From Lacipirellula parvula (GTDB lineage Bacteria; Planctomycetota; Planctomycetia; Pirellulales; Lacipirellulaceae): a stretch of DNA of 64,000 nt. This document shows positions 36,061-43,760 of the stretch, piece after piece. The translations under genes and the position numbers were made by a program. How positions within the stretch are numbered: position 1 is the first letter of the stretch; every line of letters begins with the position of its first letter. The stretch spans positions 1,612,001-1,676,000 of the forward strand of contig NZ_AP021861.1 of the NCBI RefSeq assembly GCF_009177095.1. The letters run 5' to 3'. Under the pieces are notes generated by a model. The model had not been told where the DNA came from, ran no database searches, and was given only the letters and a program-made list of their open reading frames with translations.

Positions 36061-36280
36061 CATTCAGCCCAGGGTTGATCGCGCGAGCGATCTACCCTGG
36101 GGGCAATGCGACCAATCGAATTCCAACCCTGTAGGGGTTGCGACTGTCCGCAAGCATCGCAGCACGATTCAACCCTTACAGGGTTGCCTAACGGATCGTC
36201 CATGGAAACCCAGGGTAGATTGCTGCGCAATCAACCCTGGGCTGGATGATTGAATCCCGTTGGGATTCCAGGATGAAGGT
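36061..36280. repeat. Nested palindromic block, family F
   Basis: An outer pair of hairpins, built on CAGCCCAGGGTTGATCGCGC at the left and its complement at the right (36208-36245), encloses an inner pair built on AACCCTGTAGGGGTTG (36125-36140) and its complement (36169-36187). The whole could fold into a large cruciform-like structure. It contains no gene. Confidence 0.75.
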
Positions 36281-36314
36281 TACGAATCGCGAGCGTGGCG
36301 ACGAGGCCTAGCCG

Positions 36315-37457
36315 CTACGGCTGCAAACGCATCACGTCGCGGACGAAGTCGGTTCTGGCGCCGCCGTATTGTTGGTACTGGGAGACGAACTGCTGCATTT
36401 CCGCCGCCGTCGGTTGGCGGCCGAGCAGCGTTTGGTAGAGGGCGGCGAGGTAGGGATCGCGCTGGTTGCCCATGCGGTCGAAATACTCGGGGCTGCCGAG
36501 GATGTAGGCCTGGATGTCTTGCGGCGATTTGCCGGCTTGCAGGTAGTTCTGCCAGGCGTTGAGTTCCGTCGGCAACGCGTCGCGGCGGAGGTACTGCTTG
36601 TACCACTGGTTGATCTGATCGAGTTGCCCGACCGCGTAGGTGTTGCTCGGCGGGACGTTGGCGCCGACCTTCACGAGGTTTATTTGAATCGGGGCGGTGT
36701 TGCTCAGCAGATTCACCGGAATGGCCGCTGAGCTTTGCAGCAAGATCTTGCCGTTGTCGACGAGGTAGGCGTCGACGGCGTACTTGTGGTCCGGGTAGAT
36801 CTGCGTGCGGTCGACGGCAATCGCGAACGGAATCGGCGGGTGCTTCGGATTGGTGATCACTTGCTTGCCGACTTCGACGTTTTGCCAATTGGGGTAGGTG
36901 ACGTCGCGAAGGCGGACGGTGAGCACGGCTTGCTGCGTGAGCGTGACGCGTTCCTTGCAGGTAATTTCGCCGCGGACGCTGGCGGCGTTTTGCTGCGCGA
37001 GCGTGACGGGCAAGTTCTGCAGGCGGCGGTTGCGGTTATCGAAGACTAGGAAGTCGACTTTGCCGTTTTGGTCGACGCGGCGGCGGATTTCATCGCCGAG
37101 GTCGAACAGGGCGCCTTCGACGTAGCCGACTTGGAAGCCGTCGACGTTGACGATGATGTCGCCGTTCTCCAGCCCCGCCTGCTGGGCTGGCATGCCGGCT
37201 TCGACGTCGGTGAGGACGACGCCGGTGTCGACGTTTTGGATGGCGACGCCGAGCCGCCAGGAGTTGGGCTGGGCGTTCCACGAGGGGATGGCGGCCGTCG
37301 ACGGCAGGAGACTGGGGGCGGCGCTCCAGGCCTCGCTGAGGTCGCGGCTGCGGGCCGAAGCTTGGGTTGCGGTTTGAGCGACGGTGTGTTGGGCGGCGGC
37401 ACTCACGGTGAACGCGGTGGCGAGCGTGAGTACGTTGAGACGCAAAGTCGGCGTCAT
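36315..37457 (-). CDS. Secreted PDZ / YbaY-like / DUF4214 protein
   Basis: 380 residues with a signal peptide (NVLTLATAFTVSAAAQHTVA). Three modules follow. A PDZ domain (about 65-150) has GVVLTDVEAGMPAQQAGLENGDIIVNVDG. A YbaY/YscW-type beta-sandwich (about 160-245) has GEITCKERVTLTQQAVLTV and IPFAIAVDRTQIYPDHKYAV; this domain is usually found on small outer-membrane lipoproteins. A C-terminal DUF4214-like helical repeat (about 275-380) contains WQNYLQAGKSPQDIQAYILG and LYQTLLGRQPTAAEM. PDZ domains bind peptide tails, so a scaffolding or chaperone role in the periplasm is plausible. The combination is unusual. A partial duplicate of its 3' end lies at 36002. Confidence 0.85.
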   Translation of the reverse strand: MTPTLRLNVLTLATAFTVSAAAQHTVAQTATQASARSRDLSEAWSAAPSLLPSTAAIPSWNAQPNSWRLGVAIQNVDTGVVLTDVEAGMPAQQAGLENGDIIVNVDGFQVGYVEGALFDLGDEIRRRVDQNGKVDFLVFDNRNRRLQNLPVTLAQQNAASVRGEITCKERVTLTQQAVLTVRLRDVTYPNWQNVEVGKQVITNPKHPPIPFAIAVDRTQIYPDHKYAVDAYLVDNGKILLQSSAAIPVNLLSNTAPIQINLVKVGANVPPSNTYAVGQLDQINQWYKQYLRRDALPTELNAWQNYLQAGKSPQDIQAYILGSPEYFDRMGNQRDPYLAALYQTLLGRQPTAAEMQQFVSQYQQYGGARTDFVRDVMRLQP

Positions 37458-37527
37458 GGATGTGGCTCCTGAAGAGGCGGGCAGCTTAGATTTTTAGGAG
37501 TCGTTGGTATTGAATCGTTGTGTTTCT

Positions 37528-37626
37528 GGTCCCCTCCCCTTGAGGGGGAGGGTTAGGGAGGGGTGACTGAAGCTGGTACCAGCGTTCCACCCCCTCCCCA
37601 GCCCTCCCCTCAAGGGGGAGGGAGCC
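37528..37626. repeat. Palindromic repeat, family A, copy A3
   Basis: Same arms and GGTACCAGCG core as A1. It ends 23 bases before the stop codon of the PstS-like gene. Confidence 0.92.
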
Positions 37627-37648
37627 AGAAAGCTTTTTGTTGGAAACG

Positions 37649-38683
37649 CTAGTGAGCCCCGGTCCAGCCTAAGGCGTCGCGCGAGGCGAGGACTTCGTCG
37701 CGGCGGAGCGGTAGCAGGCCCGCCTTCACCGCGTCTTCCTGGCCTGAGCGACTCAGCACGTAGCGGAGCAGTTCTTCGGTCATCGGCGGCATCGGCTTGC
37801 CGGCTTCCCATTTCACGACGACGTACAGCTGGCGGACGAGCGGGTAACGGGGATCGACTGCTTCGCCCATCTTCGGGGCGGGAACGACTTCGCCGGTGTT
37901 CAGCACGAGCGGCAGGACCTTGCCTTTCGTGGCCGGGGCGAGCGAGAGGCTGAGGTAGCCGACGCCGCCGGGGTCTTTGGTGACGGCTTCGCAAATTTGG
38001 GCGTAGCCGTTGCAATCTTTGCCTGCGCGGCTCTTGGCGCCTTCGCCGAGGAAGCGATTCACCAGGTAGCCCCAGGCGCCGGTGCCGGTGCTGCGGCCGT
38101 AGAGGTTGATCGGCGTCTTGGCGAGCGAGCCAGTGACGCCGACGTCGCCCCACGTCTTGGCGCCAGGGTTCTCGGCAGCCTCGGGATCTTGCAGGATTTT
38201 TACCCCCTGCTCCATCGTCAGCTGCTCGAGCGGGTTGTCGGGATGGACGACGACGCCGAGGACGTCTTTCGCCGTGGCGATGGCGACGATGCCGCCTTGC
38301 TTGAGCTCAGTTTCGGTGAGAGGGCGGCTGATGAGGCCGATTTCCATCTCGCCGGCGCCGAGCTTCGGCAGGACTTGGCCCGATTCGAACATTGCGACGT
38401 CGAGTTTGGCGTCCGGGTGGATGTGCTTCAGGCCGTCGGCCCAGAGGAGGGCGAGCTGGTTCATCGCCGACGAACCGGCGACCGAAAGCTTGCCGCTGAT
38501 GGGCGCCTTCGGCAGATACGGCGGCAGGCCGCCGAGGAGGTCGGCCTCTTGCGCCGGAACCGCGGCGACGGCGTTGGCGAGATGGGGCTCGACCGCATGC
38601 AGCGGCGCGGCGGTGAACGCCATCAGCGTGGCGATGGCCAAGAATGTCGCGAGACGACGCGACACGTGCGTGCGAATTCCCAT
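37649..38683 (-). CDS. PstS-like phosphate-binding periplasmic protein (orphan)
   Basis: 344 residues with a signal peptide (FLAIATLMAFTAAPLHAVE). The fold is the PBP_like_2/PstS type: KLSVAGSSAMNQLALLWADG at the start of the binding domain, IGLISRPLTETEL, VVVHPDNPLEQLTMEQ, and INLYGRSTGTGAWGYLVNRF with the oxyanion-contacting SG/TG residues. It would bind phosphate or a similar oxyanion in the periplasm. No pstC, pstA, pstB or phoU lies in the window, so it may serve a remote transporter or act as a sensor, as in other planctomycetes with several PstS copies. Confidence 0.9.
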   Translation of the reverse strand: MGIRTHVSRRLATFLAIATLMAFTAAPLHAVEPHLANAVAAVPAQEADLLGGLPPYLPKAPISGKLSVAGSSAMNQLALLWADGLKHIHPDAKLDVAMFESGQVLPKLGAGEMEIGLISRPLTETELKQGGIVAIATAKDVLGVVVHPDNPLEQLTMEQGVKILQDPEAAENPGAKTWGDVGVTGSLAKTPINLYGRSTGTGAWGYLVNRFLGEGAKSRAGKDCNGYAQICEAVTKDPGGVGYLSLSLAPATKGKVLPLVLNTGEVVPAPKMGEAVDPRYPLVRQLYVVVKWEAGKPMPPMTEELLRYVLSRSGQEDAVKAGLLPLRRDEVLASRDALGWTGAH

Positions 38684-38919
38684 TTCGCTTCCTCCCAGAT
38701 GAATCGGCTAGCTCCGTCCGACGAGCACGGATGGCTCGTCGGGGCCGATCATAACGCAAAACTGGGGGGGCTGGGGAGAGGAATCCGGAGTGGGGGAGTG
38801 AAGAGTTTGTGGGCGAGGGTGCTAGCAGTGCGAGTGTGCGTTGTGCACGCGGCTGGTCCCGGGCTATCGAGCTCACTTAGCAATACGCTGTTGAAACCTC
38901 AAAGGAAATAGAACCTTGA

Positions 38920-39009
38920 GGTCCCCTCCCCTTGAGGGGGAGGGGTGAAAGAAGCGGGTACCAGGGCGCCTCCCCCCTCCCCAGCCCTCCCCTCAAGGGG
39001 GAGGGAGCC
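38920..39009. repeat. Palindromic repeat, family A, shortened copy A4
   Basis: Lacks about eight bases of the left arm (the GTTAGGGA part) but keeps the core GAAGCGGGTACCAG and right arm. It is followed in the same orientation by a family B arm at 39047. The rest of the 384-base gap upstream of the PstS-like start shows nothing recognisable. Confidence 0.88.
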
Positions 39010-39046
39010 AGAACTTTTACTGGTGACTCATAAGCGGTGGTGGACG

Positions 39047-39070
39047 ACCCCCGGGCGCAGCCCGGGGCTA
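39047..39070. repeat. Half copy of family B (B3) that contains a stop codon
   Basis: Only the right arm of the family is present. Its last bases, GGGGCTA, include the complement of the TAG stop of the ClpP-like gene on the - strand. Confidence 0.82.
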
Positions 39071-39664
39071 GACGCGGGCTTTCGCTTTCGAGCCGCTGTG
39101 CGCTTTGCCGTTGCTCGACGGGGCGAGCAGGTAGCTCATGTCGCCGAGGCGGTCGAAGGTGATCAACTCGGCGAGGCCGGCGGCGGCGAGTTCGGGCCCG
39201 CCGACGTAGCGACCGGGGTTGATCCACTTGTCCATGAGTTCGACGGTTGAACCGAACAGCCCGGCAAGAAGGATGTCCATGTCTTTTTCGAGCTGGCCGA
39301 AGTGGCGGGCCCACTCGGCAGCTTCGGCGAGGCCGACGTTTTCTTCGCTCTGCCACCGCATCGGGTGGAACAGCAAGACGCTGCAGGGGGTGACGAGCCG
39401 CTTTTGGCAGGCTGCGAACGGCCACAGCGCGGCGGACGAGCATTCGCCGGTGACGATGCCGGTGGCCCGCAGGCCGCGGATCTTGATGAGCGTCATCAAC
39501 GACATCGCGCAGTAGGGGCTGCCGCCGGGCGAGTCGAAGTAGATGAGGCACTCGCCGCCCGGTTCGATGTCGAGCAAGCGATCGGTCAGCTCCGACTCAT
39601 GTTCGGTGAGGTCGCCAACGAGGGCAATTTCCGGAATGCGATCGTCTTGTTCTTCCTGGCTCAT
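39068..39664 (-). CDS. ClpP-family serine protease-like protein
   Basis: 198 residues, ClpP/crotonase fold. The substrate-binding loop is YFDSPGGSPYCAMSLM. The nucleophile Ser lies in TGECSSAALWPF (about 76-77), where ClpP usually has GQAASM. The catalytic His is in VLLFHPMRW (His 100). LVTPCSVL precedes it as in ClpP. No signal peptide, so it is probably cytoplasmic. Sequence is far from housekeeping ClpP and its partner chaperone is not adjacent. It may be a second, specialised ClpP. Its stop codon lies inside repeat B3 and its C-terminus is Lys/Ser-rich. Confidence 0.85.
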   Translation of the reverse strand: MSQEEQDDRIPEIALVGDLTEHESELTDRLLDIEPGGECLIYFDSPGGSPYCAMSLMTLIKIRGLRATGIVTGECSSAALWPFAACQKRLVTPCSVLLFHPMRWQSEENVGLAEAAEWARHFGQLEKDMDILLAGLFGSTVELMDKWINPGRYVGGPELAAAGLAELITFDRLGDMSYLLAPSSNGKAHSGSKAKARV

Positions 39665-40071
39665 GCGTGTTTCGCTTGCCTCGTCGATGTCGTGTGGGGC
39701 TAGATCGGCATCTTAATGTCGGAGCGGCGAATTCCCCAGGGGGACGCTCCGGCACTAGAAAATTGTAGGTCTATTGTGCGAGAACCGCCACGATTTGGGC
39801 GGTTCTGTGCGCTCGGGCGAGGGCGTCGCTAGCGGAACGGTTGTTGCCGCTATCCGCTGCGGGCCTTGCGTCTTAGCATAAACAGTCGCGGCGGCGGCCG
39901 GCTGGGCGACCCCCTCTGCGGAGTTGCGAAAAAGTGGCGGCGGCTGCCGGTGGTAGCGGTTTTGGGGGTGAGAGTGGGGTGCGGGCGGTTGTGCGCTGCG
40001 AGTTGGTTAATGGTCGAAGAAATGGGACGCGGGTGAGTGCGGTTGCGGCGAGGGATGGGCGGACTTGGTTT
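39665..40071. other. Gene-free stretch with two hairpins upstream of the ClpP-like gene
   Basis: GGAGCG (39721) pairs with CGCTCC (39745) around a CCCCAGGGG core. AGAACCGCC (39781-39789) pairs perfectly with GGCGGTTCT (39798-39806). Neither has a T-run. The rest is G/T-rich with no supported gene. Confidence 0.45.
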
Positions 40072-40110
40072 TGGTTCGCTCCGGCGGCTCGTTGAGCCGC
40101 GGCTACTGGC
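40072..40110. repeat. Repeat family G, copy G1
   Basis: TGGTTCGCTCCGGCGG followed by a short palindrome CGGCTCGTTGAGCCGCGG and CTAC. A second copy is at 46646. It lies upstream of the UbiD-family gene. Confidence 0.7.
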
Positions 40111-40139
40111 GTTTTTTCACTGTTTGAGATTGATACGGC

Positions 40140-42023
40140 ATGTCTTACGCCAGTCTTCGTGAATGCGTCGATGATCTTGAGCGGCGCCGGCAGTTGGTGC
40201 GGATTGAGTCGCCGGTCGACGCCCATTTGGAGGCGGCGGCGATTCATCGTCGCGTCCATGCGGCCGGCGGGCCGGCGCTCTACTTCGCGAACGTGACCGG
40301 CTGCCGGTTCCCGATGGTGAGCAACCTGTACGGGACGATGGAGCGGACGCGGTTGATGTTCCGCGATGCGCTGCATGGGGTCGAGCGGCTCGTGCAGTTG
40401 CGGGCGAATCCACAGGCGGCGGCGAAGGAGTTTTGGAAGTATTGGCAGGCGCCGCTCGATGCGCGGTTCATGCTGCCGAAGTCGGTGACCAGCGGGCCGA
40501 TTTTCGCGGGGCAGACGACGCTCAGCCAGTTGCCGCAGATGCAAAGCTGGCCGCGCGACGGCGGGCCGTTCGTGACGCTGCCGATTGTGTACAGCGAAGA
40601 CGTCCGCGAGCCAGGACTGCGGCGTTCGAACCTTGGCATGTACCGCGTGCAGCTGGCGGGGAACCAGTACCAACGCGACGCAGAAATCGGTCTCCATTAT
40701 CAAATTCACCGCAGCATTGGCGTGCACCACGAAGCAGCACGGCGGGCGGGCGAGCCGTTTCGCGTGAACGTCTTCGTCGGTGGGCCTCCCTCACTGGCGG
40801 TCGCGGCGGTGATGCCGCTGCCAGAAGGAATGAGCGAACTCGGCTTTGCGGGGGCGCTCGGCCGCCGGCGGGTGCGGATGATTCGCCGGCCGGGGGCGCT
40901 GCCGATCATGGCTGATGCCGATTTTTGCATCGTGGGGACGATCGACCCCGACCGCTTGCTGCCGGAGGGGCCGTTCGGCGATCACCTCGGTTATTACAGC
41001 CTCGCGCACGACTTCCCCGTGCTGAAGGTTGAAGCGGTGTACCATCGCCGCGATGCGATTTGGCCGTTCACCGTCGTCGGTCGGCCGCCGCAGGAAGACA
41101 CGATGTTCGGGGAGTTGATTCACGAACTCACGGGGCCGATGATTCCCGTCGTGCTCCCCGGCGTGAAGGGCGTCAATGCGGTCGACGCGGCGGGCGTCCA
41201 CCCGCTGCTGCTGGCGATCGGCAGCGAGCGGTACATGCCGTTCTTGGGGACGCCACAGCCGCAAGAGTTGCTAACGCAGGCGTGTGCGATTCTCGGGCAG
41301 GGGCAACTCTCGCTGGCGAAGTATCTCATGATCGTCGCCCAGCAGGACGATCCGAATTTGCGAGTCGACAACATTCCGGCGTTCCTGACGCATGCGCTGC
41401 AGCGGGCCGATTGGCGCCGCGATTTGCACTTCCACACGCAGACGACGATCGACACGCTCGACTACTCGGGCGCCGGGTTCAACGCTGGTTCGAAGCTCGT
41501 GATCGCCGCCACAGGGCCGAAGCGGTTTGAGTTGGCGACAGAATTGCCGCCGATGATGCCCGTACCGAACGGGTTCCGCCATCCGCGGCTGGTGATGCCG
41601 GGCGTGTTGGCGGTCGAGGGGCCGCGTTGCCCGGCGCCGTCGTTCGACTACGACGAGTCGGTTCGCGCGCGGACCGAGGCTCGCGACGCAACGGCAGGGG
41701 CGATGCGGCAATTCGTGCGCGATCTCGACGTTGCCCACCCGATGAACCAGTTCCGGTTGATCGTCGTCGTCGACGACACGCAGTTCGTGAGCGAGTCGCT
41801 CAACAACTTCTTGTGGGCCGTGTTCACGCGTTCGAACCCGGCGGACGACGTGTATGGCATCGACGAGTTCACGAGCGAAAAGCACTGGGGTTGCCGAGGG
41901 GCTCTGATCATCGACGCGCGGGTGAAGGCGCACCATGCGCCGGTGCTGGAGGAAGATCCGGAGATCTCGCGACGAGTCGACGCCCTCGGAGCGCTGGGCG
42001 GGCCGTTGCATGGGATTATCTAA
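40140..42023 (+). CDS. UbiD-family prenylated-FMN-dependent decarboxylase
   Basis: 627 residues. UbiD enzymes decarboxylate aromatic or unsaturated acids using prenyl-FMN made by UbiX. The family core is LRRSNLGMYRVQLAGNQYQ, with residues that bind prenyl-FMN and metal, and LLPEGPFGDHLGYYSLAHD carrying the catalytic Glu. DTMFGELIHELTGPMI and PGVKGVNAVDAAG follow. The C-terminal WGCRGALIIDARVK fits. It could act in menaquinone or ubiquinone synthesis; a futalosine-pathway UbiD is plausible in planctomycetes. No ubiX is in the window. The ribosome binding site is weak. The longer opposite-strand frame here is not a gene. Confidence 0.92.
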   Translation: MSYASLRECVDDLERRRQLVRIESPVDAHLEAAAIHRRVHAAGGPALYFANVTGCRFPMVSNLYGTMERTRLMFRDALHGVERLVQLRANPQAAAKEFWKYWQAPLDARFMLPKSVTSGPIFAGQTTLSQLPQMQSWPRDGGPFVTLPIVYSEDVREPGLRRSNLGMYRVQLAGNQYQRDAEIGLHYQIHRSIGVHHEAARRAGEPFRVNVFVGGPPSLAVAAVMPLPEGMSELGFAGALGRRRVRMIRRPGALPIMADADFCIVGTIDPDRLLPEGPFGDHLGYYSLAHDFPVLKVEAVYHRRDAIWPFTVVGRPPQEDTMFGELIHELTGPMIPVVLPGVKGVNAVDAAGVHPLLLAIGSERYMPFLGTPQPQELLTQACAILGQGQLSLAKYLMIVAQQDDPNLRVDNIPAFLTHALQRADWRRDLHFHTQTTIDTLDYSGAGFNAGSKLVIAATGPKRFELATELPPMMPVPNGFRHPRLVMPGVLAVEGPRCPAPSFDYDESVRARTEARDATAGAMRQFVRDLDVAHPMNQFRLIVVVDDTQFVSESLNNFLWAVFTRSNPADDVYGIDEFTSEKHWGCRGALIIDARVKAHHAPVLEEDPEISRRVDALGALGGPLHGII

Positions 42024-42033
42024 GAGAACGATT

Positions 42034-42196
42034 GAACCACGACGGCACAACGTGCACGACGAAAGATTACATTCTTTAATTCATTTGCGCCTTTGCGTGA
42101 GACATCGTTCTGATTGATCTCACGCAAAGGCGCTAAGACGCAAAGAGAAAACGAAGATTACGTATGAGTCGTCGTGCCCGCCGTGTCGTCGTGGTT
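42034..42196. repeat. Nested palindromes: family C copy C2 inside an outer repeat (family K)
   Basis: The outer arms (42034-42061 and 42168-42196) are AACCACGACGGCAC-type words and complements. Inside them lies C2: left arm 42083-42102 and right arm 42117-42147. The block fills the gap between two + strand genes, starting 11 bases after the UbiD stop. Confidence 0.8.
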
Positions 42197-42243
42197 AGTC
42201 TTCCGCAGCTAGTCGCCGCCGTAAAACAGGGTATTCTGACTGC

Positions 42244-43632
42244 ATGGCAACACTGACTTTTCACGGCGCCGCGCGCACTGTTACCGGGTCGAAGTATCTG
42301 CTCGAGGCTGATGGGGCCCAGGTGCTCGTCGATTGTGGGTTGTTCCAGGGGCTCAAAGAACTGCGGGAGCTCAATTGGAAGCCGACGCCGTTTGATGTGC
42401 GGGCGGTTGATGCGGTCGTGCTGACGCATGCCCACCTTGATCACGTCGGCTACCTGCCGCGGATTGTGAAGCAAGGTTTTAATCGTCGCATTTACGCGAC
42501 CGATGCGACGCGCGATTTGGCGGAGATTATTTTGCTCGACTCGGCGAAGTGCCAGGAGCAGGATGCGGCGTACGCGAACCGCAAGGGATTTTCGAAGCAT
42601 CAGCCGGCGCTGCCGTTGTACGATGACCGCGACGTCGAGCGGACGCTGAAGCTGTTTCAGCCGGTGCCGCGCGGCGAGTGGTTTACGCCAGCGGCGCCGA
42701 TCGCGATGCGGTTTCACGATGCGGGGCATTTGCTCGGCTCGAACATGATCGAGGCGGAGATTCGCAACCGGCCCGATCCGCTGCGGATTTTGTTCTCGGG
42801 CGATGTGGGCCGCTATGACGGGCCGCTCTATCACGACCCGGCCCCGCCGCCGGAGTGCGACTATCTCGTTTGCGAAAGCACCTACGGCGATCGCGAGCAT
42901 CCGGAGACGTCGATTCTCGACGCGCTCGAAGAAGTCGTGCGGCGGAGCGTGAAACGGGGCGGCGTCATGCTGATCGCGGCGTTTGCCGTGGGGCGGGCGC
43001 AGCAGCTGCTCTACTTGTTTCAGTTGCTGAAGTCGGCGGACCGCATGCCCGACATTCCGATTTTCATCGACAGCCCGATGGCTTGTGACGCGACGGCCGT
43101 CTATCGCGAGCATAGCGAAGACCACGATCTGAGCGACGGCGTCCTCGATCCCGACCACCCCGCGCTCGGCGGCCGGAAGGTGATCCTCGCGCGGACGGCG
43201 GCCGAGTCGAAGAAGATTAACCAAACGGCCGGGCCGGCGGTGATTATTGCCTCTAGCGGCATGATGACGGGCGGACGGATCGTGCATCACCTGAAGCAGC
43301 GGATGCCCGATCCCCGGAACACGATCATCATCGGCGGTTACCAGGCGGTCGGCACGCGTGGGCGATTGATCGAAGATCACGCTCCGTTCGTGCGGATGTT
43401 CGGGCAAGATGTGCCGCTGCGGGCGGCGGTGGAGAAGATTCCGGGGCTGAGCGGACATGCCGATCGGAGCGACTTGCTGCGATGGCTGGGGCAATTGTCG
43501 CACGCGCCGAAGCAGACGTTCCTCACTCATGGCGAACCGCACGCGGCCGATGCGCTGGCGGAAGAACTGCGAACGACGCGCGGCTGGAACGTGGCGACGC
43601 CTGCATTGGGTGAAAAGGTTCAGCTAGATTAG
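42244..43632 (+). CDS. Metallo-beta-lactamase fold / beta-CASP RNA-processing family protein
   Basis: 462 residues. The zinc motifs are VVLTHAHLDHVGYLPR (HxHxDH), FHDAGHLLGS, LFSGDVGRYDGPL and the late PGLSGHADRSDL. CESTYGDREH and AFAVGRAQQLL belong to the beta-CASP domain, with IASSGMMTGGRIVHHL. It resembles bacterial CPSF73-like proteins (YsiH/Cft2 group), expected to cleave RNA as endo- or 5' exonuclease in the cytoplasm. It lies on its own between two family C repeat copies. Confidence 0.95.
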   Translation: MATLTFHGAARTVTGSKYLLEADGAQVLVDCGLFQGLKELRELNWKPTPFDVRAVDAVVLTHAHLDHVGYLPRIVKQGFNRRIYATDATRDLAEIILLDSAKCQEQDAAYANRKGFSKHQPALPLYDDRDVERTLKLFQPVPRGEWFTPAAPIAMRFHDAGHLLGSNMIEAEIRNRPDPLRILFSGDVGRYDGPLYHDPAPPPECDYLVCESTYGDREHPETSILDALEEVVRRSVKRGGVMLIAAFAVGRAQQLLYLFQLLKSADRMPDIPIFIDSPMACDATAVYREHSEDHDLSDGVLDPDHPALGGRKVILARTAAESKKINQTAGPAVIIASSGMMTGGRIVHHLKQRMPDPRNTIIIGGYQAVGTRGRLIEDHAPFVRMFGQDVPLRAAVEKIPGLSGHADRSDLLRWLGQLSHAPKQTFLTHGEPHAADALAEELRTTRGWNVATPALGEKVQLD

Positions 43633-43649
43633 TCAATCGTGTGAATACA

Positions 43650-43752
43650 GATCTCACGCAAAGGCGCGAAGGCGCAAAGAAATGCGAGAGAATCGTTTCT
43701 AGGACCCGTTTTACTTGTGTTCCTTTGCGCCTTCGCGCCTTTGCGTGAGATA
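43650..43752. repeat. Palindromic repeat, family C, copy C3
   Basis: The left arm (43650-43680) and right arm (43721-43752) are complementary. Its right arm ends 8 bases before the start codon of the next gene, so it lies in that gene's ribosome-binding region. Confidence 0.86.
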
Positions 43753-43760
43753 ATTCTTCA

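Noticed and set aside
36061-36280. CRISPR array
   Set aside because: Repeats are few, inverted and nested rather than direct with regular spacers.
39873-40730. - strand frame at the start of the UbiD gene
   Set aside because: Antisense to a clear UbiD-family start and partly in non-coding DNA; no motif.
42133-43542. - strand frame opposite the beta-CASP gene
   Set aside because: Antisense to a protein with all zinc motifs.
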